From Selenomonas sp. WCT3 (lineage in GTDB: Bacteria > Bacillota > Negativicutes > Selenomonadales > Selenomonadaceae), in contig FNCM01000005.1 of the NCBI GenBank assembly GCA_900100835.1, positions 151,899 to 215,898 of the forward strand: a stretch of 64,000 nt of DNA. The letters run 5' to 3'. The notes under the pieces are model-generated. The model was not told the origin of the DNA and did no database searches. It saw only the letters and a list, made by a program, of their open reading frames with translations. Made by a program: the position numbers and the translations under genes. Of the stretch, positions 7,432-15,410 are shown piece by piece. Positions within the stretch are counted from its first letter, which is position 1. Each line of letters starts with the position of its first letter.

Positions 7432-9231
7432 ATGACAAGTCAAAATAAATTAGCCCGCCGGGAGGACATTCCTGCAGCAGACAAATGGCATCTTCATGAT
7501 ATTTTCGCCACCCACGCCGATTGGCAAAAGGCCCGGGATGCCATCGAAGGTCAGCTGGAAACCATCCAGCAGTTTGCCGGAAAGCTCTCCGTCCCCCAGC
7601 AGCTCCTGGACTGCCTGACCGCCGTCGACACCATGGAAATTAATCTTAGCGCCGTCTTTGCCTATGCGCGCATGATGGCCGATACCGATACGGCCAATCA
7701 GGAATATCAGGCCGATACCGCCAGCTGCCTGCCGCTCCTAGACAAAGCCTCGGCGGCCTGCGCCTTCATCGAGCCTGAGCTTCTGTCCCTGCCCGAAGAA
7801 GCCCTGCATACCATGGCCGATAAACTACCGGGCCTAAAAAAATACCAGTTCCGCTTCCAGGACCTCTTGCGGGGCAAGGAGCATGTGCTGACCACGGAGC
7901 AGGAGGCCTTCCTCGCCCGCACCGGCGAAATCCGCGCCACGGCCCGCAATACCTACACGGTTATGACCAATGCGGATATGAAATTCCCTGACACTCTGGG
8001 CGAAGATGGCAAGCTTACGACCCTCTCTGAGAGCCGTTACATGCAGTTCATCCGCTCCCAGGATGGCAAAGTGCGCGCCGATGCCTTTCACAAGCTCTTT
8101 ACCACCTATCTTTCGTTCCGCAACACCTTTGCCAGCCTCTACAGCTCCTCGGTGAAGGCCAGCCAATTCCTAAGCACCACCCGCAAATATCCTTCGATGC
8201 TTGCTGGGGCCCTCGATGCGGGCAATATTCCCGTCAGCGTCTACGAGCAGACCATAAAGGTCACCCACGAGTTTTTGCCCGAGCTCCATCGCTACATGAA
8301 GCTCAAGAAAAAACTCTTAGGCATCAACGAGCTCCATATGTATGACCTCTACGTGCCAGTAGTAGAAAAGCCGAAAACGCCGTATACCTACGACGAGGCC
8401 CGCCATATCTTAAAAGAAGCGCTGGCTCCCTTAGGCCAGCAGTATCTTGCCGACCTCTTTGCGGGTCTTGATGGCGGCTGGGTGGACCGTCTTGAAAACG
8501 AAGGCAAGCGCAGCGGCGCTTACTCCTGGGGTGTCTACGGCGTGCACCCCTTCGTACTCATGAGCTGGCACGATACCTATGATGCCGTCTCGACGCTCGC
8601 CCACGAGATGGGCCATAGCATGCACAGCTTCTACAGCGCCAAGAATCAGGAATACACCAATTCCGAATACACGATTTTCTGCGCCGAAGTCGCCTCCACC
8701 ACCAACGAAAACCTGCTGCTGGAGTACATGCTAAAACATGCCGATGAAAAAGAACGTCTCTACTATCTAAACCTCTACCTCGAGCAGATTCGCACGACGG
8801 TATTCCGTCAGGTGCTCTTTGCCGAGTTTGAAAAACTCACCCACGAGGCCGTCGAAAACGGCGAGGCCCTGACCGCCGACAAACTCGAAGGCATCTGGAT
8901 GGACCTTAACCGGAAGTATTACGGCAACGGCGTCGTGCTCGACGATGAACTACGCGCTGAGTGGTCACGCATCCCGCACTTCTACCGCCCCTTCTACGTC
9001 TACCAGTACGCCACGGGCTATGCGGCTGCCATGACGCTCTCGGAGAAAGTCCGCACCCAGGGCCAGCCAGCGCAGCAGGCTTATCTTTCGTTCCTCGCCA
9101 GCGGCGGCAGCGACTACTCCATCAAGCTACTGCAAAGGGCCGGCGTCGACATGACGAGCCGCGAGCCGTTTGCCATCACGTTCCGCAAATTCAGCCAGTG
9201 TCTCGATCAGCTTGAAAAAATTATCAAATAA
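7432..9231 (+). CDS. pepF: Oligoendopeptidase F, M3 metallopeptidase
   Basis: This 599-residue cytoplasmic zinc peptidase of family M3B hydrolyses short peptides. The zinc site is HEMGH at residues 391-395, followed by the SMHSFYS stretch typical of PepF, with the downstream Glu in the EVASTTNE block. Length and the whole N-terminal helical domain match the family. The start has GAGAGGA at good spacing. Its first codons (ATGACAAGTCAA) coincide with a copy of the TGACNNGTCA palindrome, giving M-T-S-Q. It is monocistronic, divergent from the B12-radical-SAM gene, with rpmB about 110 bp downstream behind its own promoter. Confidence 0.95.
   Translation: MTSQNKLARREDIPAADKWHLHDIFATHADWQKARDAIEGQLETIQQFAGKLSVPQQLLDCLTAVDTMEINLSAVFAYARMMADTDTANQEYQADTASCLPLLDKASAACAFIEPELLSLPEEALHTMADKLPGLKKYQFRFQDLLRGKEHVLTTEQEAFLARTGEIRATARNTYTVMTNADMKFPDTLGEDGKLTTLSESRYMQFIRSQDGKVRADAFHKLFTTYLSFRNTFASLYSSSVKASQFLSTTRKYPSMLAGALDAGNIPVSVYEQTIKVTHEFLPELHRYMKLKKKLLGINELHMYDLYVPVVEKPKTPYTYDEARHILKEALAPLGQQYLADLFAGLDGGWVDRLENEGKRSGAYSWGVYGVHPFVLMSWHDTYDAVSTLAHEMGHSMHSFYSAKNQEYTNSEYTIFCAEVASTTNENLLLEYMLKHADEKERLYYLNLYLEQIRTTVFRQVLFAEFEKLTHEAVENGEALTADKLEGIWMDLNRKYYGNGVVLDDELRAEWSRIPHFYRPFYVYQYATGYAAAMTLSEKVRTQGQPAQQAYLSFLASGGSDYSIKLLQRAGVDMTSREPFAITFRKFSQCLDQLEKIIK
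7433..7442. repeat. TGACNNGTCA palindrome at the pepF start codon
   Basis: TGACAAGTCA overlaps the ATG of pepF. A protein binding this motif would also cover the translation start region. Confidence 0.65.
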
Positions 9232-9255
9232 TTTCCGGCTGTCAAGGTTTACTAC

Positions 9256-9284
9256 TTGCAACCTGTGGGAATTTATGCTAGAAT
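9256..9284 (+). promoter_or_regulatory. rpmB promoter
   Basis: TTGCAA (9256-9261), a 17-bp spacer and TAGAAT (9279-9284) with an extended TG at 9276-9277. It lies about 55 bases before rpmB, a strong housekeeping-type promoter. Confidence 0.75.
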
Positions 9285-9339
9285 ATTTGTATTGTGTTGT
9301 TAGGGGTAACTATGCTCCTACGTTAAGGAGGTGTAACAC

Positions 9340-9531
9340 ATGGCAAGTGTTTGCGAAGTTTGTGCAAAGGGTCAGCTGTCTGGTAACAACGTCAGCCATT
9401 CCCACCTGAAGACGAAACGTGCTTGGAAACCGAACATCCAGCGTGTCCGCGCTGTTGTTGACGGCGAAGTCAAACGTGTTAACGTCTGCACGCGTTGCCT
9501 GCGTTCCGGTAAGGTTCAGCGTGCCCTCTGA
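9340..9531 (+). CDS. rpmB: Ribosomal protein bL28
   Basis: This 63-residue large-subunit ribosomal protein is the usual bacterial L28 length. It starts MASVCEVCAKG, contains the conserved HSHLKTKRAWKPN core and ends with CTRCLRSGK. The two CxxC pairs mark the zinc-binding form of L28. The RBS is AAGGAGG. It has its own promoter and a strong terminator and stands alone, as is common in Firmicutes. Confidence 0.97.
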   Translation: MASVCEVCAKGQLSGNNVSHSHLKTKRAWKPNIQRVRAVVDGEVKRVNVCTRCLRSGKVQRAL

Positions 9532-9563
9532 TTTGCGCATAATATCAGAAGCTGATATATCAT

Positions 9564-9600
9564 AAAGAAAGCGAAAGAGCTCGTCTCTTTCGCTTTCTTT
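9564..9600 (+). terminator. rpmB terminator
   Basis: A 16-bp perfect stem AAAGAAAGCGAAAGAG / CTCTTTCGCTTTCTTT with a 5-base loop begins 33 bases after rpmB. A second small dyad (ATATCAGAAGCTGATAT) lies at 9542-9558. Confidence 0.85.
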
Positions 9601-9619
9601 ATTTGTATCGTATCGCTAT

Positions 9620-9669
9620 CAGAAAAGCATGAGCCCCACTGCTATCGCGGTGGGGCTCATGCTTTTCTG
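9620..9669 (-). terminator. Terminator of the LuxR-type gene
   Basis: A perfect 20-bp stem (CAGAAAAGCATGAGCCCCAC and its complement) with a 10-base loop lies just downstream of the regulator's stop at 9692. Confidence 0.85.
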
Positions 9670-9691
9670 AACCATTCGATTCTATTTTCCC

Positions 9692-10480
9692 TTAAATACA
9701 CTTAGGCATTACGCCTTCCAATACACAGCGGCACATCACCGAGGCGCGATTGGGTTCCTTCATCTTCTTGCAGATGGCATAGACGTGTTTTTTGACAGTG
9801 CTTTCCGCACTGTTCACCCGTTCGCCTATCTGACGGTTCGACCAGCCGCGGCACAACAAACTCGTAATCTCGATTTCCCGTTCCGTTAGCCCAAAACGCT
9901 GCTTTAACACCAACCGGATTCGCTGGTTCGTGTCGTTCTGCGGATGGAAGCGATACAAGCGCTGGGCAATATGGGGCTCAATGCAGCGAAGCTTCATCAG
10001 CTCCAAGTCCGTGAAATTTCCCATTTCCTTTGGCCGCAACAATCCGAATTTCCCCAGCAACAGATTGTTTTTTACCAGCCACAATTTGCAGCTGTAATGC
10101 ATGCCAATAGGCTTTCGCACCTGCTGGTAAAAATCCGAATTCTGCAGGAATTCTTCGCTTAACACATCCGTATCCCGAAACACTAGGGACTCCTTGCGCC
10201 ACTCCAGGGAGCGGTACGGATAGGATTTCCCCAGGCGGATGGCTCTAGCGGCCATCTCTTCAAAAGCCGGTGCCTCCGGGCTCCACTTATAACTCAGGGG
10301 CCGCACATGGCATTTTGCATCCGCCTCATTCATCATCATAAAGGAAACGCCGCACGCAAAGGGAACCAGGCTTTCCAATGCTTCAAAAACCGCCTGGCGA
10401 TATTCGTCGACGCTGGCCTCATAACATTTCAGCACAGCCATGGTCATCACGCGGCATTCATTTTCATCCAAATAAAGCAT
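9692..10480 (-). CDS. LuxR-family (GerE-type HTH) transcriptional regulator
   Basis: This 262-residue protein has a C-terminal LuxR/GerE DNA-binding domain (FGLTEREIEITSLL, then SNRQIGERVNSAESTVKKHV). The N-terminal ~190 residues do not match a receiver domain: there is no acidic pocket or phospho-Asp pattern, so the sensing mode is unknown. ATG 10480 was chosen for GAGAGG at 8 bases; an in-frame ATG at 10498 is possible. It is monocistronic, with its own terminator. The upstream neighbour on the same strand is a candidate small RNA with a terminator that insulates it. Its targets cannot be read from the sequence. Confidence 0.85.
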   Translation of the reverse strand: MLYLDENECRVMTMAVLKCYEASVDEYRQAVFEALESLVPFACGVSFMMMNEADAKCHVRPLSYKWSPEAPAFEEMAARAIRLGKSYPYRSLEWRKESLVFRDTDVLSEEFLQNSDFYQQVRKPIGMHYSCKLWLVKNNLLLGKFGLLRPKEMGNFTDLELMKLRCIEPHIAQRLYRFHPQNDTNQRIRLVLKQRFGLTEREIEITSLLCRGWSNRQIGERVNSAESTVKKHVYAICKKMKEPNRASVMCRCVLEGVMPKCI

Positions 10481-10588
10481 ATCCCTTGCCTCTCTCATCT
10501 CTCATTCTCATTTTATTATAACCCCATTATCCCTATTTTGCTATAACGAAAATCCCCGCATCGGTTCGGAGCCCCGCCAACTTCCCCA

Positions 10589-10741
10589 CAAAACAAAGAA
10601 GCGAGCCCTTAAAGGCCCGCCCCCAAAAACATATAATCCCCTATACCACTCAGCTTCCCCAAGCCTCATAGCAGCCACCGGAGAATCGTTTCGCTAAACG
10701 TACCAGGAAACAATTCATCCCTCTTAATCCATTCCGATGGC
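10589..10741 (-). ncRNA. Candidate stand-alone structured small RNA (~150 nt)
   Basis: No gene fits the stretch from 10481 to 10825, but its middle has a complete RNA transcription unit on the minus strand. The promoter is TTGTAA-17-TATAAT, with a predicted 5' G at 10741. An outer stem joins GCCATCGG (10741-10734) to CCGGTGGC (10681-10674). An inner stem joins GAATTGTTTC (10716-10707) to GAAACGATTC (10692-10683). A third hairpin has GCTT-GGGG-AAGC. A terminator stem GCGGGCC / GGCTCGC (10620-10601) is followed by TTCTTTGTTTTG. Several pairs are G-U wobbles on this strand only, which fits RNA folding. I do not recognise it as SRP, 6S, tmRNA or a known riboswitch. Both neighbours are independent genes. 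Confidence 0.55.
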
Positions 10742-10747
10742 TTCTCT

Positions 10748-10776
10748 ATTATAAGAGACCTTTTCCACCTTTACAA
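10748..10776 (-). promoter_or_regulatory. Promoter of the candidate small RNA
   Basis: On the minus strand TTGTAA (10776-10771), exactly 17 bp, then TATAAT (10753-10748). No start codon with a ribosome site follows before the terminator. Confidence 0.65.
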
Positions 10777-10825
10777 TTCATCGGTAGTAGGAGTTATTGG
10801 TGTTTTACCACTTTAGTAGTATACT

Positions 10826-11539
10826 TTACGCAAAATCTGCCAGCTGATTCAGCTCCTGCCGGATGCGCCGCCAATCGGGGCAAACCTTATCCATCCTTGC
10901 CTTGAAGGCCGGGCCGTGATTATGCACCCAAAGATGCGTAAGTTCATGGAGCATGACATACTCCAAAGCCTCCGGCTTATACTTGGCCAGCTGCAAGTTA
11001 AGCCAAACCCGGGCCTTTAGGATGTTACAGGTACCCCAGCGGGTCTTCATGTTGCGAATGCGGCACTCGGCGGCTTTTTTGCCGACAACGGCCTCACAGC
11101 GCGGCAGCAGCTTAGGGATAGCCTGCTCCAGCTGGCGGCGGTAGAGACCGTTGACGATTTCCCGTCGCTGTTCCACCGTTGCATAAGCTGGAACCGTGAG
11201 GATAATCCGGGAATCCTTGCAAACCACCGAAGCCCGGCGGCTGGCGGAATCCCGCACCACCAGGTCATAATAGACACCCCAAAGGGGAACTTTATCCCCC
11301 GTCTGATATTGACGGGTCAACTTTTTCTGCTCCGCCTTTTCCCATATGGCCTGCTGCTTTTTTTCCACCCACTGCCAGTGCTGGCGCAAAAAATCAGTAA
11401 TACGTTCCCGCTTCATGCGAAGAGGCGCAGTTACCTCAATACGGCCAGCGGGCTTTTGCACCCGCAGGTACATGTTTTTGATTCGCTTGCGCTTTAGGTA
11501 TATGACCTGCCCAGCGAAGGGAAAGATTTCCTCCGTCAT
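10826..11539 (-). CDS. YgjP-like (M48-type) metal-dependent hydrolase
   Basis: This 237-residue protein of the YgjP/DUF45 family is related to SprT/M48 zinc metallopeptidases. The zinc site is HELTHLWVHNH near residue 195, giving HExxH plus a third His six residues on. The N-terminal half is basic. The cellular role of the family is unsettled. Its start overlaps the end of hslO (ATGA, 4 bp), so the two are translationally coupled. One TGACNNGTCA copy (11310-11319) is read as L-T-R-Q inside the gene. Confidence 0.85.
   Translation of the reverse strand: MTEEIFPFAGQVIYLKRKRIKNMYLRVQKPAGRIEVTAPLRMKRERITDFLRQHWQWVEKKQQAIWEKAEQKKLTRQYQTGDKVPLWGVYYDLVVRDSASRRASVVCKDSRIILTVPAYATVEQRREIVNGLYRRQLEQAIPKLLPRCEAVVGKKAAECRIRNMKTRWGTCNILKARVWLNLQLAKYKPEALEYVMLHELTHLWVHNHGPAFKARMDKVCPDWRRIRQELNQLADFA
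11310..11319. repeat. TGACNNGTCA palindrome (centre GG)
   Basis: A full TTGACNNGTCAA copy inside the YgjP-like gene, read L-T-R-Q on the minus strand. Confidence 0.65.
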
Positions 11540-12417
11540 CCCTGGCGGCGCTTTTCGGACTCGTCAAAGATTGCCTGCAGTTCCTCACCGGAAAACTCGT
11601 ATTTCTCGTTGCAGAAATGACAGCAAACTTCAGCATGGCCATCATCCACTAAGGTCTGAAGATCCGCCTTGCCCAGACTCAGCAGCACTTCGCTGATGCG
11701 CTCCTTCGAACACTGGCATTTAAAGGCCAGATCCGTCGTCGTCATGTAGTTGACATCAAAGCCCTGCAGGAGCTCCGCGATGATGCCCTTGGCATCGAGA
11801 CCGCGCTCCACCATGTGCGAGACGGAATTTACCGTGCGCAGATTGGCTTCGAGCTTATCGATGCATTCGTCGGTGGCATCGGGCAGCGGCTGGATGATGA
11901 AGCCGCCCGCACCGATGCACTTGAAGTCAGGATTCACCAGCACACCCAGGCCGACGCTGGACGGCGTCTGCTCGGAGACGTAGAGGTACTTCGTGAGGTC
12001 GTCGGCAATCTCGCCATCGGTGATCTCCGTGCTGCCCGTGATGGGGTTCTTGAGTCCCGTGAACCGCGTGACCGATACCATGCCCTTGCCGACGCCGCCG
12101 CCCACATCGATTTTGCCCAGGCTGTTAAGAGGCAGATTGACATGGGGTTCGTCGATATAGCCGCGCACAAAGCCCTCCGGCGTTGCATCAGCCGTCACCT
12201 TGCCCAGCGGGCCATCGCCATCGAATTTTATCGTCAGGGCTTCTTGGTTCTTGAGGTTGGCTGCCATCAAGAGCGCCGCCGTCATGGTGCGGCCCAGGGC
12301 TGCTGCCGCCACCGGATAGCAGTCATGGCGGCGGATGGCCTCGTTGACCAGGTCCGTCGTCACCGCCGCATAGATGCGCACACCCTCAGCCGTTGCTTTT
12401 ACTAAATGGTCTTTCAT
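11536..12417 (-). CDS. hslO: Redox-regulated chaperone Hsp33
   Basis: This 293-residue cytoplasmic holdase is activated by oxidation of four zinc-bound cysteines. The family start is visible (DHLVKATAEGVRIYA), along with NPDFKCIGAGGFIIQ. The C-terminal redox switch has CQC (in FKCQCSKERI) and, about 30 residues later, CHFC, so both cysteine pairs are intact. RBS GGAAGGAA precedes the ATG. It forms an operon with the downstream YgjP-like gene and probably the upstream YfcE-like gene, although a terminator-like hairpin lies at 12438-12458. Confidence 0.95.
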   Translation of the reverse strand: MKDHLVKATAEGVRIYAAVTTDLVNEAIRRHDCYPVAAAALGRTMTAALLMAANLKNQEALTIKFDGDGPLGKVTADATPEGFVRGYIDEPHVNLPLNSLGKIDVGGGVGKGMVSVTRFTGLKNPITGSTEITDGEIADDLTKYLYVSEQTPSSVGLGVLVNPDFKCIGAGGFIIQPLPDATDECIDKLEANLRTVNSVSHMVERGLDAKGIIAELLQGFDVNYMTTTDLAFKCQCSKERISEVLLSLGKADLQTLVDDGHAEVCCHFCNEKYEFSGEELQAIFDESEKRRQG

Positions 12418-12437
12418 GAATATTTCCTTCCTAAAAG

Positions 12438-12458
12438 GCCTTCCCCGCTGGGGAAGGC
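12438..12458 (-). terminator. Hairpin between the yfcE-like gene and hslO
   Basis: A 9-bp GC-rich stem GCCTTCCCC / GGGGAAGGC followed on the minus strand by CTTTTAGG. The T-tract is short, so it may only attenuate. Confidence 0.6.
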
Positions 12459-12464
12459 TAATCT

Positions 12465-13022
12465 TTAAATCGTATGTTGCATAAGCACTTCATCCGTATC
12501 GATATCGTAGATCCGGATTGTGCGGTCTTCGAGCACCGCATAGGTATTGCGGCCATCTTCCCGCTTGGAGAGCGCCGCCGAGCCAGGATTTAAGAATACG
12601 GTCTGGCCACGCTTTTCCAGCACCGTCGTATGGATGTGGCCGCTGATGAAGAGATCCGCCTTTAAATGGGCCGCCATCTTGTCCTTTTCTTCATCGGTCA
12701 TGACGCTGTCGCCATGGGTGACGATGATGCGCAGCCCCTCGTAAACCACATAGGCATAAGGTGCCTGCACGGGAAGTTCCAGGCAGCTGGCATCCACCGA
12801 GGAATCGCAGTTGCCCTTGGCGATGATGACCGGCACCGGGCAGCTGTTGATTTTGGCCACGAGGCCCGCCGGATTGTAGTCCGCCTTCATGGGATTGCGG
12901 GGGCCGTGATAGAGCACATCCCCTGCGTGCAGAATCATATCGGCATCATGGAAAGCCTTGTCAAAGGCCGTCTGCCAAGCCCCTTCATGGCCGTGGGTGT
13001 CACTGATAATACCAATTTTCAT
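12465..13022 (-). CDS. YfcE/MJ0936-type metallophosphoesterase
   Basis: This 185-residue calcineurin-like phosphoesterase shows the di-metal motifs SDTHGH (residues 7-12), GDVLYHG, KGNCDS, THGD and SGHIHT in order. Family members hydrolyse phosphodiesters in vitro, and the natural substrate is usually unknown. RBS GGAAAGAAG precedes the ATG. It lies 28 bp downstream of ribH on the same strand, so it may receive read-through from the riboflavin operon, but nothing in its sequence ties it to flavin synthesis. Confidence 0.88.
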   Translation of the reverse strand: MKIGIISDTHGHEGAWQTAFDKAFHDADMILHAGDVLYHGPRNPMKADYNPAGLVAKINSCPVPVIIAKGNCDSSVDASCLELPVQAPYAYVVYEGLRIIVTHGDSVMTDEEKDKMAAHLKADLFISGHIHTTVLEKRGQTVFLNPGSAALSKREDGRNTYAVLEDRTIRIYDIDTDEVLMQHTI

Positions 13023-13050
13023 CGAAATTCAGCTTCTTTCCTAAACGCGA

Positions 13051-13518
13051 TTAACCGATTTTCTTGAGCAGGTTCGCCATTTCCATAGCGGCCATAGCGC
13101 TGTCGGAACCTTTGTTGCCAGCCTTCGTGCCAGCGCGCTCCACTGCCTGCTCGATGTTCTCCGTCGTCACGACGCCGAAAATCGTCGGCACCCCCGTCTG
13201 CATGCCAACCTGAGCCGTACCTTTGGAAACCTCGTTGCAGACATAATCGTAATGGGTCGTCGAGCCACGGATGACCGCACCCAGGCAGATAACGGCGTCG
13301 TACTTGCCGCTTTCGGCCATTTTCTTAGCCACCACCGGGATTTCAAATGCCCCCGGTACCCAGGCCACATCGATATCAGCATCGTTGGCCTCGTGACGGT
13401 GCAGCGTGTCCAGGGCGCCGCCTAAGAGCTTGCTCGTGATGAACTCATTGAAACGGGCTACGACGATGCCGAATTTCAGCCCTTTTGCTGTGATAAAACC
13501 TTCGATTACATTTGCCAT
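13051..13518 (-). CDS. ribH: 6,7-dimethyl-8-ribityllumazine synthase
   Basis: This 155-residue enzyme condenses 5-amino-6-ribitylaminouracil with 3,4-dihydroxy-2-butanone 4-phosphate, the penultimate riboflavin step. Diagnostic segments are [30 protein letters not shown] (with the catalytic His) and GVVTTEN. Length is normal. RBS AGGAGGTAATATATC. It is the last gene of ribD-ribE-ribBA-ribH, 24 bp after ribBA. Confidence 0.97.
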   Translation of the reverse strand: MANVIEGFITAKGLKFGIVVARFNEFITSKLLGGALDTLHRHEANDADIDVAWVPGAFEIPVVAKKMAESGKYDAVICLGAVIRGSTTHYDYVCNEVSKGTAQVGMQTGVPTIFGVVTTENIEQAVERAGTKAGNKGSDSAMAAMEMANLLKKIG

Positions 13519-13542
13519 GATATATTACCTCCTATAGGAACC

Positions 13543-14754
13543 TTACTTCAACGTCTCTTCGTTCAAGAGATGGCCCATCTTTACTTTTTTGACTGTCAGA
13601 TAGTTCTTGTCGAACTTGTTGGCATGAATCATCAGCGGTACCCGCTCGGTAATCGTAAGACCATACCCCTCAAGACCAGCCCGCTTAGCCGGATTGTTGG
13701 TCATCAGCCGGATGCTGGTAAGCCCCAGATCCGCCAGAATCTGAGCACCAATGCCGTAGTCCCGCAGGTCCGGTGCAAAACCGAGCTCCACATTGGCCTC
13801 CACCGTATCGCGGCCCTTATCCTGCAGGGCATAGGCCCGCATCTTGTTAGCAAGGCCAATGCCACGGCCTTCCTGACGCATGTAGAGCACGACGCCCTCG
13901 CCGGCCTTTTCGATTTTTTCCAAGGCCGCATGGAGCTGGTCACCGCAGTCACAGCGCATGGAGCCCAGCGCATCACCCGTCAGACACTCGGAATGGACGC
14001 GCACCAGCACGTCTTTCTTGCCCTTGACGTCGCCCTTGACGATGGCCAGATGGCATTTGCCGTCCAGCTTGCTCTCATAGGACTTGATGCGGAAATGACC
14101 GAACTTGCTGGGGAAATCCACATCAGCCACCAGCTCCACAAAGGATTCGGTGCGCTTGCGGTACTCGATGAGAGCCTGTACCGTAATCATGTGCAGACCG
14201 TGCTTCTTGGCAAACTCGATGAGTTTCGGCGTGCGCATCATGTGACCATCGTCGTCCATGATTTCACAGCAAAGGCCTGCCGGATAGAAACCAGCCAGCC
14301 GCGCCAAATCCGTGGTCGTCTCCGTATGACCGGCACGGCGCAGGACACCGCCCTCCACAGAGCGCAGCGGGAACACGTGGCCCGGACGGCGGAAATCCGA
14401 CGGACGCGCCTTGGGGTCTAAAAGCTTGCGAATGGTCAGGCAGCGCTCATAAGCCGAGATACCCGTATCCGTCTCATGGGCGTCAATGGAAACCGTAAAC
14501 GCCGTCTCATGGTTATCCGTATTGTTGACCACCATCTGGCCGATGTTAAGCTCATCGAGGCGCTTGCCGTCAATGGGCGTGCAGATGAGCCCCTTGGCGT
14601 ATTTGGCCATAAAGTTGACATCTTCGGGGGTCACCGTTGCGGCGGCCACGATAAGGTCGCCTTCGTTTTCGCGGTCCTCATCATCGACCACCACCACCAT
14701 TTTGCCATTCTTGATATCTTCAATGGCCTGCTCTACTGTTGCAAAATCTGCCAT
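13543..14754 (-). CDS. ribBA: Bifunctional DHBP synthase / GTP cyclohydrolase II
   Basis: This 403-residue fusion feeds both arms of riboflavin synthesis. The N-terminal half (about 1-200) makes 3,4-dihydroxy-2-butanone 4-phosphate, with [10 protein letters not shown] and [10 protein letters not shown]. The C-terminal half (about 205-403) is GTP cyclohydrolase II, with the zinc site [20 protein letters not shown] and RQEGRGIGL. Both halves keep their catalytic motifs. RBS AAGGAG precedes the ATG. It lies 16 bp after ribE. Confidence 0.97.
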   Translation of the reverse strand: MADFATVEQAIEDIKNGKMVVVVDDEDRENEGDLIVAAATVTPEDVNFMAKYAKGLICTPIDGKRLDELNIGQMVVNNTDNHETAFTVSIDAHETDTGISAYERCLTIRKLLDPKARPSDFRRPGHVFPLRSVEGGVLRRAGHTETTTDLARLAGFYPAGLCCEIMDDDGHMMRTPKLIEFAKKHGLHMITVQALIEYRKRTESFVELVADVDFPSKFGHFRIKSYESKLDGKCHLAIVKGDVKGKKDVLVRVHSECLTGDALGSMRCDCGDQLHAALEKIEKAGEGVVLYMRQEGRGIGLANKMRAYALQDKGRDTVEANVELGFAPDLRDYGIGAQILADLGLTSIRLMTNNPAKRAGLEGYGLTITERVPLMIHANKFDKNYLTVKKVKMGHLLNEETLK

Positions 14755-14770
14755 AATCTTTCTCCTTCAC

Positions 14771-15406
14771 TTAAAAACCGTTCTCCAGCAGGAAGGCCCG
14801 GGAAAGACCGCCGGCCTTCTTCTGCTCTTCCTTTCCTGCCAGCATCTTTTCCACGTATTTTCCCAGCACATCGGTTTCAATATTTATCCTGCTGCCCGCC
14901 TTCTTGCTGCCAAGATTCGTGACCTCCCGGGTATGGGGGATAAGGCTCACGGTAAAATCCGTATTGTTTACGGCCGCCACCGTCAGGCTGATGCCATCGA
15001 GAGCCACCGAGCCCTTTTCCACGATGTAGCGCAAAAGGTCCGCCCCTGCCGCAATCTTCATCAGGATGGCATTGCCTTCCTCTTTAAAGGAAACAATCTC
15101 GCCGGTGCCGTCGATATGGCCGCTGACGATATGGCCGCCCAAGCGGCTGGCAAGGGTCAGTGCCCGCTCAAGATTTACAGGACTGCCCTTGGAAAGCTCC
15201 GAAAGCGACGTGCGCCGCACCGTCTCGGGCATCACATCCGCCGTGAAATGATTCTTGTCAAAGGAGGTCACCGTAAGGCAGACGCCGTTTACGGCGATGC
15301 TGTCGCCTAAGGCCACATCCTCCACCACTTTCTGGCAGTCAATGGCTAGCTGCCCGCCGCCAATGCGCCGGATATGCCCGACCTCTTCAATGATTCCTGT
15401 AAACAA
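14771..15406 (-). CDS. ribE: Riboflavin synthase, alpha chain
   Basis: This 211-residue enzyme dismutates two lumazine molecules to riboflavin. It consists of two homologous lumazine-binding barrels, each with a VNGVCLTV- or LDGISLTV-type motif and a VSGHIDG / SLIPHT signature. It starts MFTGIIEEVG, the family N-terminus, from a TTG codon with GGAGGTGAGACG upstream. That RBS overlaps the ribD stop, so translation is probably coupled. Confidence 0.96.
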   Translation of the reverse strand: MFTGIIEEVGHIRRIGGGQLAIDCQKVVEDVALGDSIAVNGVCLTVTSFDKNHFTADVMPETVRRTSLSELSKGSPVNLERALTLASRLGGHIVSGHIDGTGEIVSFKEEGNAILMKIAAGADLLRYIVEKGSVALDGISLTVAAVNNTDFTVSLIPHTREVTNLGSKKAGSRINIETDVLGKYVEKMLAGKEEQKKAGGLSRAFLLENGF

Positions 15407-15410
15407 CGTC

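Noticed and set aside
9542-9558. Small dyad ATATCAGAAGCTGATAT as an operator
   Set aside because: It lies between rpmB and its terminator, where a regulator site is unlikely; probably an incidental or accessory hairpin.
10589-10741. SRP RNA, 6S RNA or a known riboswitch
   Set aside because: The conserved SRP apical GGAA-type loop, the 6S rod with central bubble and recognisable aptamer blocks are missing; left as unassigned.
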